DNA of 64,000 nt from Paenibacillus_V sp046244365 (GCF_046244365.1 NZ_CP176395.1:6076001-6140000), one strand, 5' to 3'; positions 49,843 through 59,721 are shown, numbered from the stretch's first letter. Numbers and translations are program-made. The notes: generated from the letters alone by a model not told the origin.

Positions 49843-51222
49843 CTAGCCTTTCCTGTCCTTCAGCGCTTTGGCCAAGCCGTCTGCGGCTTTCCAAATGTCA
49901 CCGGCGCCCATCGTAATGACGAGATCCCCAGGCTTCACATGGCCATTCAAATAGCTTAGCACTTCTTCCTTCGTCGGAATGTGGCTGACGTTCGGATTGC
50001 TGTTCTGCCGAATCAGCTCCACCAGCTTCGCCGAGGTGATACCTTCGATTTGCTGCTCACCCGCCGGACTGTAAATGTCCGTGATGATGACCTCGTCGGC
50101 CTCCGGGAACGCCCGGCTGAACTGATCGAACAGGAAATAAGTACGCGTATAACGCTGCGGCTGAAAAACCGCAATGATCCGCTTGCCCGTCGCTTTCGCC
50201 GCGCTGATCGTCGCTTGGATTTCCGTCGGATGATGGGCGTAATCGTCGATGACCAGAATGTCGTCGACTTCGCCGAGCACCTGGAAGCGCCGTTTGGCAC
50301 CGCGGAACTCGGTAATCGCTTCCGCAACCTGCTCGAAAGGCAAGCCTGCTTTCAGACAGGTTATGACCGTCGCCAGCGCGTTATAGACATTATGCCGTCC
50401 CGGTACCGAGAGCGTCACATCGCCGAGCACCTGTCCGTGATGAGTGACGCGGAACGACACTTTGCGGTCGCCAAGCGCGATATCCGTCGCTTTGTATTCC
50501 GCATCGGTATCGATGCCGAAGGTGACGACATCGCTTTTGATAATCGGCAGCAGCTCCCGGATCTCCGCATCGTCATTACATACGATTGCAATTCCGTCGG
50601 CCTTGACTTGGCTAAGAAACTTGGCATAAGCTTGCTTCAGCTTGTTGAAATCGCCGTCGTAATGCTCCAGATGATCGGCTTCGATATTCGTCACGATGCC
50701 GACGCTCGGCCGATACTGCAGGAACGAGCCGTCGCTTTCATCCGCCTCCGCAACGACGTACTCGCCTTTGCCCGCCTTCGCGTTGCTGCCGACATTCATA
50801 ATTTCGCCGCCGATAATATAGGTCGGATCTTGGCCGCATTGCTCCATAACGAGCGATATCATCGACGATGTCGTCGTTTTGCCATGGGCGCCCGCTACGG
50901 CAACACCCTTGCGTTCGTTCATCAGTCGCGCCAGCATTTGCGAACGGTGGATAATCGGAATGTTCAGCTCGCCGGCACGTTTCATTTCTACATTGTCCTT
51001 GGAGAGCGCCGTCGAATATACGACAAGATCGGCTCCCTGCACATGAGCCGCTTCGTGCCCGATGTAAACGCGGGCTCCCTTGGCGGCGAGCTTCTCCGTA
51101 AGCTCTTGCTGGGCCAGATCGGAGCCGGACACATGATACCCCATTTCCAGCATCACCTTGGCAATCGCACTCATGCCATACCCGCCGATGCCGATAAAAT
51201 GTACGCGTTCAGTCGTATTCAC
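49843..51222 (-). CDS. murC: UDP-N-acetylmuramate--L-alanine ligase
   Basis: 459 residues, full length. N-terminal UDP-binding Rossmann fold (VHFIGIGGYGMSAIAKVMLE), ATP-binding loop GAHGKTTTSSMISLV (~residues 110-124), ERAD-type FGID and C-terminal domain with DDYAHHPTEIQATI. It adds the first amino acid of the peptidoglycan stem. Located just downstream of folC (8 bp from its stop), so it is probably co-transcribed with valS-folC. Confidence 0.96.
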   Translation of the reverse strand: MNTTERVHFIGIGGYGMSAIAKVMLEMGYHVSGSDLAQQELTEKLAAKGARVYIGHEAAHVQGADLVVYSTALSKDNVEMKRAGELNIPIIHRSQMLARLMNERKGVAVAGAHGKTTTSSMISLVMEQCGQDPTYIIGGEIMNVGSNAKAGKGEYVVAEADESDGSFLQYRPSVGIVTNIEADHLEHYDGDFNKLKQAYAKFLSQVKADGIAIVCNDDAEIRELLPIIKSDVVTFGIDTDAEYKATDIALGDRKVSFRVTHHGQVLGDVTLSVPGRHNVYNALATVITCLKAGLPFEQVAEAITEFRGAKRRFQVLGEVDDILVIDDYAHHPTEIQATISAAKATGKRIIAVFQPQRYTRTYFLFDQFSRAFPEADEVIITDIYSPAGEQQIEGITSAKLVELIRQNSNPNVSHIPTKEEVLSYLNGHVKPGDLVITMGAGDIWKAADGLAKALKDRKG

Positions 51223-51229
51223 GATCTGC

Positions 51230-52582
51230 TCACCAGCCTTTTTCAGAATCTGTTTGATACAGCATCCATGTCCGTACGTCGGAAATTAAATACAACGTTC
51301 CGGAAACGACGCCTAGATCGTCCGGTCCCGTCTCTTTCTGCAGGAGGGTCAGCGCCTTCCGCCAGTCCGGCTCTACGATGACGTCAACCTTTCGCCCCGT
51401 TTCGGAAAGCTGCTCCCTCGCGAGCTCCGCCAATTCGGATGCGTTCATTTTTTTGAGAAAATCAGGCTCCGTAATGATTAAAGTATCCACCAATGGTAGT
51501 ATATGCCTGAGATAGCCGGAATGATGCTTTGTCGACAGCATCCCCATCATAAATCGCAGCTTCCCGTATTGATACGTTTCGCGCAGCGCCTTCGCTAGCG
51601 TTTCCGCCCCTTCCGGGTTATGCGCGCCGTCGAGCAGCATTCTCGGATTGTCGGCCACCATTTCCAGGCGTCCCGGCCATTCGGTCACCTTCAGCGCATC
51701 CAGCAGCACCTCGTCCTCGATAACCAGCGCATTATACTGCCGCAGTACCTCGAGCGTCATCAGCGCAACGGCTGCGTTCTTCACTTGATGGCTGCCGTTC
51801 ATCGTAATGCCAACATCGCTTAGACTGCGAAACGGCCCTTGAAAATGAAACTGCTGCCGGTTCAGCTCCGATGTCACGGCTTCATAACGGAAATCCCGCC
51901 CCATCAAATAGAGCGTCGCTTTCTTGTCCTTGGCCGTATTCTCGATGACCTGCAGCGCCTCCGGCTGCTCGACGGCGCTTACTACGGCTACACCCGGCTT
52001 GATAATGCCGGCTTTCTCCATAGCCACCTGCTCGAGCGTATCGCCCAGGATATCCATATGGTCATGGCCGATATTCGTAATGACCGAGACGACCGGCGAC
52101 ACGATATTCGTTACGTCGAGTCTTCCGCCAAGGCCGGTCTCCCATACGACATAGTCGGGATACGTGACGCGCGCAAAATACAGGATGGCCATCGCCGTGC
52201 AAATCTCGAACATCGTCGGCTGCCCTTGCTCGCCCTCGGCCATTTCGTCGCAGAGCGGCTTCAGCTGGTTCGCCAGCGCAAGCACCTGCTCTTCTTCGAT
52301 ATCCTGCTCGTTATACCGGAGCCGGTTCGTGAATTTCTCGATGTACGGCGACGTGAATGTGCCTACGTCATATCCGCTTTTGACAAGCGCTTTGGTCAGG
52401 AAGGCGCAGGTCGAGCCTTTGCCGTTCGTCCCGGCTACATGAATAAACTTCAGGCGTCTTTCCGGATGGCCCAGCTTCTCCATCAGCAGCTGCATCCGGC
52501 CGAGGCCCGGTCTGATGCCGAGCTTCGGCGCCCGTTCGGTTATCCACTGCACGGCTTCCTGGTAGCTCTGAAAACTGTTCAT
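51230..52582 (-). CDS. folC: Folylpolyglutamate/dihydrofolate synthase
   Basis: 450 residues. ATP loop HVAGTNGKGSTCAFLTKAL (~residues 48-66), SPYIEKFTNRLRYN, ETGLGGRLDVTNI and the C-terminal LLDGAHNPEGAETLAKAL, all typical of FolC. It adds glutamates to folates, retaining them in the cell. It is conserved downstream of valS in Bacilli. Confidence 0.96.
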   Translation of the reverse strand: MNSFQSYQEAVQWITERAPKLGIRPGLGRMQLLMEKLGHPERRLKFIHVAGTNGKGSTCAFLTKALVKSGYDVGTFTSPYIEKFTNRLRYNEQDIEEEQVLALANQLKPLCDEMAEGEQGQPTMFEICTAMAILYFARVTYPDYVVWETGLGGRLDVTNIVSPVVSVITNIGHDHMDILGDTLEQVAMEKAGIIKPGVAVVSAVEQPEALQVIENTAKDKKATLYLMGRDFRYEAVTSELNRQQFHFQGPFRSLSDVGITMNGSHQVKNAAVALMTLEVLRQYNALVIEDEVLLDALKVTEWPGRLEMVADNPRMLLDGAHNPEGAETLAKALRETYQYGKLRFMMGMLSTKHHSGYLRHILPLVDTLIITEPDFLKKMNASELAELAREQLSETGRKVDVIVEPDWRKALTLLQKETGPDDLGVVSGTLYLISDVRTWMLYQTDSEKGW

Positions 52583-52605
52583 AGTTTCACACCTTTTTAG
52601 AGGTA

Positions 52606-52694
52606 GTTCAAAAAGTCAACTTATGATCACGAAGTTGATCGAGAAGCGTAGTCTCAAGCAACCTTCCCGGTACCGATAAGCCGACTTTTTGAAC
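52606..52694. repeat. Dispersed palindromic repeat B, copy 1
   Basis: Terminal inverted repeats GTTCAAAAAGTC and GACTTTTTGAAC (perfect 12 bp) about 65 bp apart, with the internal block TTCCCGGTACCGATAAGCC. A second copy with nearly the same ends and block lies at 59577-59642. It occupies most of the valS-folC gap; the remaining ~145 bp hold nothing recognised. Confidence 0.75.
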
Positions 52695-52839
52695 ACGCAT
52701 TTTTAGGGTCGTTCAAATCGTCCCCCTAATGACTTGGCGAGCGGCGATTTGCGGTTTTCTATCCTCATTCTGCTTATGGCAGGAAGCCGCGCGGACTATA
52801 TATCGCCGCTGCGGCTTCCTTCCGGCATAGCAGTGTCTA

Positions 52840-55536
52840 TTAACCTTTGAGCTCCGCGATGCGTGCGATCACCTTGTCGCGCTTGTCGGAGTAGTCGGCA
52901 AGCTTCGCCTTCTCGTCCTCGATCTTCTTGGCCGGCGCCTTCGATACGAAGTTCTCGTTGGCGAGCATTTTCTCGATGCGCTCGACTTCGCCGTGCAGCG
53001 TCTGAAGCTCTTTCTCGAGCCGCGCCACTTCCTGACCGATGTCGATCAATCCGGCAAGCGGGAAATACAGCTCGGCGCCGGTAACGACGGCGCTCATCGC
53101 CTTGTCCGGCGGCTGCAGCGCGCTGTCGATCTCGAGCAGCGAGGTTCCGCAGAAACGCTTCACGTACTCTTCGTTGCTTTGCAGAATGGCCAGCGTGTCG
53201 GCGTTAGCCGGCTTGATCAGCAGCTCGACCTTCTTGCTCATCGGCACGTTCACTTCGGCGCGAATGTTGCGCACTGCACGGATCGCGTCCATCAACAGCT
53301 CCATTTCGCGTACCGCTTGCTCCGCTTCGAACCGCTCCTCGTAGACCGGCCAGGAGGACAGCACGATCGTTTCGCCCTCATGCGGCAAATGCTGCCAAAT
53401 TTCCTCCGTAATGAACGGCATGAACGGATGCAGCAGCCGCATCGTCCGGTCAAGCACGTAAGCGATGACCGCTTGCGCGTTCTTTTTGGCTTCCGCGTCG
53501 GTTCCATAGAACGAAAGCTTGCTGAACTCGATATACCAGTCGCAAAGATCGTCCCAGATGAAGTTGTACAAGAGACGTCCGGTTTCCCCGAATTCGTAGC
53601 TGTCGATCAGGCGCGTAACGTCTTTCACCGTCTCGTTCAGCCTGTGAAGAATCCAGCGATCGGCCGTCGACAAGCCGCCTTGACCGTCCGTTTGCGCCGC
53701 TTTCTCCAGCGTTGCCGTCACATCCGCAGCCGTAACGCCTTCCAGATTCATCAGGGCGAACCGCGAGGCGTTCCATATTTTGTTCGCAAAGTTGCGAGCC
53801 TGCTCGACGCGCTCGAACCGGTAGCGGAGATCTTGCCCCGGCGTGCTGCTCGTCGAAAGCATATACCGCATCGCATCGGCTCCGTATTGATCGATTACTT
53901 CAAGCGGATCGACGCCGTTGCCGAGCGACTTGGACATTTTGCGTCCTTCGGCATCGCGAACGAGCCCGTGCATCAGCACGTCCTTGAACGGAACTTGATC
54001 CGTAAACTCGAGTCCCGTAAAAATCATTCTGGCTACCCAGAAATAAATGATGTCATAGCCCGTAACGAGCAGGTTCGTCGGATAAAACCGTTGCAGGTCC
54101 TCCGTTTGCTCCGGCCAGCCAAGCGTCGAGAACGGCCAGAGCGCCGAGCTGAACCACGTATCGAGCACGTCGTTGTCCTGCTTCAGCTTCGAACCGCCGC
54201 ATGCCGTACAGGACGTAACTTCCTCATGGGCAACATGCGTTTCGCCGCAGTCCTCGCAATACCAAGCCGGTATGCGGTGTCCCCACCAAAGCTGGCGGGA
54301 AATACACCAGTCGCGCACGTTTTCGATCCATTGCAAATATATTTTCTCGAAACGGTCCGGGACGAAATTGACGCCATTGCCGGACTTCTGCGCCTCGATG
54401 GCCCGCTCGGCGAGCGGCTTCATCTTGACGAACCACTGCGTCGACAAATACGGTTCGACAACCGCTCCGCTCCGCTCGCTGTGGCCGACCTGATGCACAT
54501 GGTCCTCGATTTTGACAAGGACGCCAAGCTCTTTCATATCGGCTACGATCTGCTTCCGGCATACGAAGCGGTCCATGCCTTGATATTTGCCCGCGTTCGC
54601 ATTCATCGTGCCGCTTTCGTCCATCACGAGCACCTGCGGCAGATCGTGGCGCTTGCCTACCTCGAAGTCGTTCGGGTCATGCGCCGGCGTAATCTTGACC
54701 GCGCCGCTGCCGAACTCCTTCTCCACGTATTCGTCCGCAATGATCGGAATTTCGCGGCCGATAATCGGCAGCACGATCATTTTGCCGATCATGTCCTTGT
54801 AGCGGTCGTCCTCCGGATGAACCGCTACGGCCGTATCGCCGAGCATCGTCTCCGGACGCGTCGTCGCCACCGTAATATGACCGGTGCCGTCAGCCAGCGG
54901 ATATTGCAGATGGTACAGATTGCCCTGTACCTCTTTGTATTCGACCTCGATATCGGAAAGCGCCGTGCGTGCGGCCGGATCCCAGTTGATAATGTAATTG
55001 CCGCGGTAAATGAGCCCTTTCCGGTAAAGCTTGACGAACACTTCGCGAACCGCGCTCGAAAGTCCTTCGTCCAGCGTAAACCGCTCGCGGGAATAGTCGA
55101 GCGAGAAGCCCATTTTCCCCCACTGATCGCGGATCGTGCTCGCGTAATGCTCCTTCCACTCCCATACCTTCTCGAGAAACTTTTCGCGTCCGAGATCGTG
55201 GCGGGTAACGCCTTCCTCGCGGAGCTTCTGCTCCACCTTCGTTTGAGTCGCGATCCCCGCGTGGTCGGAGCCCGGAAGCCAGAGCGCGTCATAGCCCTGC
55301 ATCCGTTTCGTGCGGACCATAATATCCTGCAGCGTAAAGTCGAGCGCGTGCCCGATATGCAGCATCCCGGTTACGTTCGGCGGCGGAATGACGATCGTGT
55401 AGGTCTCCGCGTCCTTGCGGCCGCCGGCAGCGAAATAGTTGCCCTTCAGCCAATATTCATACCATTTTTGCTCCGATGCCTTCGGATCGTACGTCGTCGG
55501 CATCGACAATGTTTTCGTTTCCTGCGCTTCGGTCAT
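52840..55536 (-). CDS. valS: Valyl-tRNA synthetase
   Basis: 898 residues, class I synthetase. HIGH box as MLHIGHALDFTL near residue 55, editing domain (~190-340), zinc-type CEDCGETH/CTACGG cysteines, KMSKS box in GRKMSKSLGNGVDP, and the C-terminal coiled coil (GQEVARLEKELQTLHGEVER). It charges tRNA-Val and edits threonine. The ATG at 55536 is chosen: the upstream TTG at 55554 overlaps the GAGGGGG ribosome-binding site. Expression is governed by the T-box leader upstream. Followed by folC and murC. Confidence 0.97.
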   Translation of the reverse strand: MTEAQETKTLSMPTTYDPKASEQKWYEYWLKGNYFAAGGRKDAETYTIVIPPPNVTGMLHIGHALDFTLQDIMVRTKRMQGYDALWLPGSDHAGIATQTKVEQKLREEGVTRHDLGREKFLEKVWEWKEHYASTIRDQWGKMGFSLDYSRERFTLDEGLSSAVREVFVKLYRKGLIYRGNYIINWDPAARTALSDIEVEYKEVQGNLYHLQYPLADGTGHITVATTRPETMLGDTAVAVHPEDDRYKDMIGKMIVLPIIGREIPIIADEYVEKEFGSGAVKITPAHDPNDFEVGKRHDLPQVLVMDESGTMNANAGKYQGMDRFVCRKQIVADMKELGVLVKIEDHVHQVGHSERSGAVVEPYLSTQWFVKMKPLAERAIEAQKSGNGVNFVPDRFEKIYLQWIENVRDWCISRQLWWGHRIPAWYCEDCGETHVAHEEVTSCTACGGSKLKQDNDVLDTWFSSALWPFSTLGWPEQTEDLQRFYPTNLLVTGYDIIYFWVARMIFTGLEFTDQVPFKDVLMHGLVRDAEGRKMSKSLGNGVDPLEVIDQYGADAMRYMLSTSSTPGQDLRYRFERVEQARNFANKIWNASRFALMNLEGVTAADVTATLEKAAQTDGQGGLSTADRWILHRLNETVKDVTRLIDSYEFGETGRLLYNFIWDDLCDWYIEFSKLSFYGTDAEAKKNAQAVIAYVLDRTMRLLHPFMPFITEEIWQHLPHEGETIVLSSWPVYEERFEAEQAVREMELLMDAIRAVRNIRAEVNVPMSKKVELLIKPANADTLAILQSNEEYVKRFCGTSLLEIDSALQPPDKAMSAVVTGAELYFPLAGLIDIGQEVARLEKELQTLHGEVERIEKMLANENFVSKAPAKKIEDEKAKLADYSDKRDKVIARIAELKG

Positions 55537-55559
55537 TGTCGCAATCCCCCTCAAATATT

Positions 55560-55616
55560 CCCCAAAAAGTGACGTAATGCTTTACAGCTGATTCCGGGTA
55601 CTTTTCGGGGAGCCCC
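55560..55616. repeat. Dispersed palindromic repeat A, copy 2 (upstream of valS)
   Basis: CCCCAAAAAGTGACGT ... ATTCCGGGTACTTTTCGGGG AGCCCC; the same ends and similar interior as the copy upstream of minD. Confidence 0.75.
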
Positions 55617-55626
55617 AAAAGATTTC

Positions 55627-55682
55627 CCCCAAAAAATAACGTGTTCCTTCGCACCGATCCCGGGTACTCATCGGGGAGCCCC
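55627..55682. repeat. Dispersed palindromic repeat A, copy 3 (diverged)
   Basis: CCCCAAAAAATAACGT ... GATCCCGGGTACTCATCGGGG AGCCCC, in tandem with copy 2 and more diverged. Confidence 0.65.
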
Positions 55683-55705
55683 GTTCCCCAAAGATGCCGG
55701 AAAAA

Positions 55706-56028
55706 TCAAAAAACCTTTCGCCGCAAAGGACGAAAGGTTGAACTTCCGTGGTACCACCTTCATTTCGCGAACCGTTGCCGGACGCGACACTCAAGCACAT
55801 AACGGCTGCTACCGGCGGATCGGGAACGTAACGGTTATGCACTCCAAAACAGCTCCTGTTCGAAACTCCATTGGCGAGCGCTAACGTACTTTCCATCCGC
55901 AACTCCCGGGCGACCTTCGGCGTAACCTTCCTGCGAAACCTCTCAGCGCTACCGGCTTCGCTCTCTGACAGGGGCTTATGCTTACTCTTCCCATTCGACG
56001 TTTTTCTGGCATTTTATTCAGTTATCTT
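55706..56028 (-). promoter_or_regulatory. T-box riboswitch of valS
   Basis: Minus-strand leader holding the T-box sequence AAGGTGGTACCACGG (55747-55761), a stem-I region with the GAAGAGTAA motif near 56007, and, just downstream, the terminator stem AACCTTTCG/CGAAAGGTT followed by TTTTTT (about 55708-55738). In this class uncharged tRNA pairs with the specifier and T-box to favour the antiterminator. The regulated gene implies tRNA-Val; I could not fix the specifier codon with certainty. Confidence 0.88.
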
Positions 56029-56033
56029 TCCAT

Positions 56034-56062
56034 ATGATACCCGTAATCCGGCATAGAGTCAA
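56034..56062 (-). promoter_or_regulatory. Promoter of the valS operon
   Basis: Minus-strand TTGACT and TATCAT with a 17-bp spacer, directly upstream of the T-box leader. Confidence 0.75.
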
Positions 56063-56131
56063 CGTTATGACATAAAATGTGCATTACCAGCATAGCCCAA
56101 ACCCCCGCCCGCTTATACATGCCTGCAGCCC

Positions 56132-57730
56132 TCATTTTACTTCTCCCGGCGTAATCCCCCAATATTTGCGAAATACTTTAATGAAATAGCTGACGTCGCG
56201 GTAACCGGACAGCTTGGCCGCGTCCACCACCTTCATGCCGTCAGCCAGTCCCTTCATCGACAGCTTCATTTTGCGCTCCAGCACGTAGTCCGAGAACGCT
56301 TGACCGACTTGCTGCTTGAAGAGCCGGGATAAATAAGAGGAATTGATATACAGCTTATCCGCAACGCTCTGCAGCGAAATGTCTTGATCCAGATTCGCAT
56401 CGACGAATGCCAGCATTCCTTTCACCGCATCATGGCAATGCATCGCATTGCGGCGGTTAACATGCTCGGCGATCCGGTTGACGGCCCCATGCAGCCAGCG
56501 GACGATATGCTCTCGCGTGGCCAGCTTCTCCGGCTGGCGCAAGCTGTCCGCGTATTCGCCGAGAGCTTCGCTAACGGGCCATCCCTGCCCTTGAACAGTA
56601 CGGACAAGCAAGCTTGAGAAATAGAGAACATGCTCGAACGCTTCGTCGACCGAGCCTGCCGTGCCGATTCCGCGCACGACCAGCTCATCGATCGCTTGGT
56701 TAGCCAGTTCGGCGTTGCCCGCTTCGAGCGCGTGCATGAACCGCTTCTCGAGCATCGCATCTTGCGGAATGCTGTTCGACGGCCCCGGATCGTCCCGGAA
56801 CGGAATCACGATGTCGTGTCCGTAGAGCACCCTCCCGCGAAGCGCGCGGCAAGCTTGCTCGTACGAACGGGAGATGTTCTCGGCTTCCGTTACCGGCATG
56901 CCGATGCCGGCGCTTGCGGTTACTTTCAATATTTCTTTGACGCAGCCGAGGAGCCGCGAGGCATGCTGTTGGACTTCGGCCATGAAGACATCCGGATCCA
57001 TGTCCTCCAGATTTTCATACAGCAGCACCGTTCTCCCCTCCAAATCGGGAAAAACGATGCAGCCGTCATCCTGCGAATGATACTCTTCGGCCAGTTTCTT
57101 CAGCGTAAACTGCAGCAGCGCCGTGTCTTTGGCCGTAAACGACGTGCCCATATCCGGCAGCGGATCGGGATCGACGGCAACGACGGCAAACCCTTTTGCC
57201 TCAGCCAGCTCGATCCCCAGCTCGCGGCTTTTGCGACTGATCTCCAAGCTGTCGTATTTGCTTGATACCAGACTTTGATAGAAAAGCTCGCGCAACCGCG
57301 GCAAATGCTCCTCCCAGCGGCTCTGCAGCTCCGCTTGGTTATAATACTGCGCTCTTTCCTCGCGAAGCCGGTCGCGCGCTTCGAGCACGACCTCCAGCAG
57401 CTCCTCTTCGCCGGCGGGCTTGAGCAAATATTTGACGACGCCGAGCTCGATCGCTTCCTGCGCGTAACGGAAATCGTCATGTCCGCTCAAAATGATCAGC
57501 TTCGTCTGGGGCTGCCTGCCAGCGATATAACGTGCCACAGTCAATCCGTCCGCCTCCGGCATCTGGATATCGAGCATGGCGATGTCCGGCCGCGTTTGCT
57601 CGAACAAGCGGATCGCCTCTTTCCCGTTCTCCGCAACGGCGATCACCTCAATGCCGTGCTCTTCCCAAGGGATATGAGTCGCGATGTTCGTACGCAATCG
57701 GATTTCATCCTCCGCTATCAACAAGTTCAT
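56132..57730 (-). CDS. YesN-type AraC-family response regulator
   Basis: 532 residues: N-terminal receiver (1-120; phospho-acceptor in DIAMLDIQMPEADGL, ~D54), a long middle domain (~170-410), and a C-terminal AraC helix-turn-helix pair (LQSVADKLYINSSYLSRLFK and KLSGYRDVSYFIKVFRKYWG, ~430-530). It overlaps the upstream kinase gene by 26 bp. With the adjacent ABC genes this is the common Paenibacillus arrangement of sugar-sensing two-component system and importer. Confidence 0.93.
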   Translation of the reverse strand: MNLLIAEDEIRLRTNIATHIPWEEHGIEVIAVAENGKEAIRLFEQTRPDIAMLDIQMPEADGLTVARYIAGRQPQTKLIILSGHDDFRYAQEAIELGVVKYLLKPAGEEELLEVVLEARDRLREERAQYYNQAELQSRWEEHLPRLRELFYQSLVSSKYDSLEISRKSRELGIELAEAKGFAVVAVDPDPLPDMGTSFTAKDTALLQFTLKKLAEEYHSQDDGCIVFPDLEGRTVLLYENLEDMDPDVFMAEVQQHASRLLGCVKEILKVTASAGIGMPVTEAENISRSYEQACRALRGRVLYGHDIVIPFRDDPGPSNSIPQDAMLEKRFMHALEAGNAELANQAIDELVVRGIGTAGSVDEAFEHVLYFSSLLVRTVQGQGWPVSEALGEYADSLRQPEKLATREHIVRWLHGAVNRIAEHVNRRNAMHCHDAVKGMLAFVDANLDQDISLQSVADKLYINSSYLSRLFKQQVGQAFSDYVLERKMKLSMKGLADGMKVVDAAKLSGYRDVSYFIKVFRKYWGITPGEVK

Positions 57731-59537
57731 CGTCGCGCCCTCCTATCGGAATCCGTATCGTAATCGTGGTCCCTTCATCCTCCCGGCTGTCGATCTCCAT
57801 CTCCGCCCGGCTTCCGTAATGCAGCTTCAATCTCGCTTTCACGTTCCACAAGCCGTAGGAAGTTTTCACCGCGCTTTTCGCTTCCGAAACGGCAAGCAGC
57901 GTGTCCGCGTCAAGCGACCTTAGCTGCTCCCTTAGCTGCTCCAATCGCTCAGGCGACATCCCTTTACCGTTATCCCGCACTCCCATAACAAGCGAACCGT
58001 CGCTTATCCCGCATGTCACAGTAAGCAGGCCGTCGCCTTGCTTTTTCTCGAGTCCGTGCAGAATCGCATTCTCCACCAGCGGTTGAAGCAGAAGCTTCAA
58101 TACCGGCATATCCCGGCATTCCGCCTCAATTTCGAATCGGATCTCAAATATATCCATATAACGCAGCTGCTGGACGCGTAAATAATATTGCAAATGCTCG
58201 ACCGTCTCCGAGACGGTAAGCATCTCTCTTCCTTTGCTGAGGCTAAGCCGAAAAAATTTGGACAAATTGAACACCATATCGCTTATTTCATGCGCCGCAT
58301 AATTTTTGGCCGTCCAGTAAATCGCATCGAGCGTATTGTACAAAAAATGCGGATTGATCTGCGATTGTAAAAAATGCAGCTCCGTTTGCACGCGCATCAG
58401 CTGCTGTTCGTAAATATTTTTGATTAAATGCTTCTGCTCCCTCGCCATCTCGTTAAAGGAGCGCGTTAAAAATCCGAATTCGTCGTTGCGGCCTTCCGCG
58501 AGCTTCGCGTTCAAATTGCCTAACCGGATTTGCTTCATGCCGTGGGCGAGCGCGGACAAAGGCGCCGCAATACCCCGATATACGACCCATGAAATGATAA
58601 GCGCAAGCAAGACGCTGACAACGATAATCCAATACATGAGCATGCGCAGCTTATCCGTCTGCGTATATATAGCGGCTTTCGGCCGCTCCAGCTCAAGCGT
58701 CCAGCCCGTTCTCGCCCCCTTGACCGTTGCCGAAATGTAGGGGACGCCATCCACCGACACGCTGCCGACGCCGGGCTGTTCGCCCGAAGCCATCGCCGTC
58801 ATCGTTTGAGGATCGGCTGACGTAACGACCAGCCTGCCTTCCTGATCGTACAGATGCGCCCTGTCGCCTTCCATTTGCAGCAGGTTTTTAACGAGCGAGA
58901 GCAGCTCGTTTTTTTTGACAGCCATGATCAGCACGTTATTGTTGGCGTTGCCGAACATGTTCATGCCCCTGACCAAGTAAGCGTCATTGCCGCTGAATAG
59001 CGTATCGTCCGGCGTAAAGCCCGCTTCTTCCTTCGACAAATAGAAAATCTGGTCCTTCCTGTTCTCAAGCGCCTGCCGGTACCAGGTTTGCTCCCGGTAC
59101 AGCGGATTCGTCTTCGCGCCTATTTTGGACGATACCAGTAAGCCTGACGCGCCATGAAAAATATCGACATGCGAGACGAACGAATTGATCCCGTTGACGT
59201 TCGAAATTTGCGCAAGCACCTTTTGAAAATCAAGGAGCGAGGAGTTCGTCAGTTCGCTGCCTTCATAGAGCAAGTTTTGATTCAAACCCGGATCCGTCGA
59301 GAACAAAATCGAGAGCTCACCGATCCCGTTAACAGTCTGATCGATATAGGCCATCGCCGTCTGCATCGCGCTGTTCATTTGCTCGTTGACCTGCTTCTCC
59401 AATATCGTCCGCGATTTATACATCCCGTATAAGCTTATGGCAACGAGCGGCACCAGAATAAGCAGAAAATAACTGGTTAACCGGAATTGCGTCGATTGGA
59501 AAAACAATCCTTTCATTTTGCGCAGCCATCCCGCCAT
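57705..59537 (-). CDS. YesM-type sensor histidine kinase
   Basis: 610 residues from MAGWLRKMKGLFFQST, chosen because GGGGGTT precedes it; the frame is open to 59609. Two membrane segments (~20-42 and ~300-322) enclose a ~255-residue extracellular dCache-like sensor. A HAMP domain follows (~325-375) and the YesM kinase part with the acceptor His in QSQINPHFLYNTLDAIYWTA (~H410) and ATPase motifs NAILHGLEKK and DNGKGM. It probably senses an external glycan or its binding protein. Confidence 0.92.
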   Translation of the reverse strand: MAGWLRKMKGLFFQSTQFRLTSYFLLILVPLVAISLYGMYKSRTILEKQVNEQMNSAMQTAMAYIDQTVNGIGELSILFSTDPGLNQNLLYEGSELTNSSLLDFQKVLAQISNVNGINSFVSHVDIFHGASGLLVSSKIGAKTNPLYREQTWYRQALENRKDQIFYLSKEEAGFTPDDTLFSGNDAYLVRGMNMFGNANNNVLIMAVKKNELLSLVKNLLQMEGDRAHLYDQEGRLVVTSADPQTMTAMASGEQPGVGSVSVDGVPYISATVKGARTGWTLELERPKAAIYTQTDKLRMLMYWIIVVSVLLALIISWVVYRGIAAPLSALAHGMKQIRLGNLNAKLAEGRNDEFGFLTRSFNEMAREQKHLIKNIYEQQLMRVQTELHFLQSQINPHFLYNTLDAIYWTAKNYAAHEISDMVFNLSKFFRLSLSKGREMLTVSETVEHLQYYLRVQQLRYMDIFEIRFEIEAECRDMPVLKLLLQPLVENAILHGLEKKQGDGLLTVTCGISDGSLVMGVRDNGKGMSPERLEQLREQLRSLDADTLLAVSEAKSAVKTSYGLWNVKARLKLHYGSRAEMEIDSREDEGTTITIRIPIGGRDDELVDSGG

Positions 59538-59576
59538 AGGTTCAACCCCCAGCATACCTAGCTTCAAGTAGAGGTT

Positions 59577-59642
59577 GTTCAAAAAGTCCCTCTCCTCCGC
59601 GATATCCATCCTTCCCGGTACCGGTAAGCCGACTTTTGGAAC
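59577..59642. repeat. Dispersed palindromic repeat B, copy 2
   Basis: Ends GTTCAAAAAGTC and GACTTTTGGAAC (one mismatch) with the internal block TTCCCGGTACCGGTAAGCC, nearly identical to the block in copy 1 at 52606-52694. It lies between the sugar permease and the sensor kinase. Confidence 0.75.
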
Positions 59643-59721
59643 ACTCCTTACTTGAGCGTATTCTGCCCGGAAAGCCGTTTTCCTGCTTGCGGGCGCTGCA
59701 GTCGTTGCGAGCGGATAACGT

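Noticed and set aside
52993..55572. 859-codon plus-strand frame antisense to valS
   Set aside because: Exact shadow of valS in a G+C-rich gene; composition is Arg/His-rich and matches no family, while the minus strand has all synthetase motifs.
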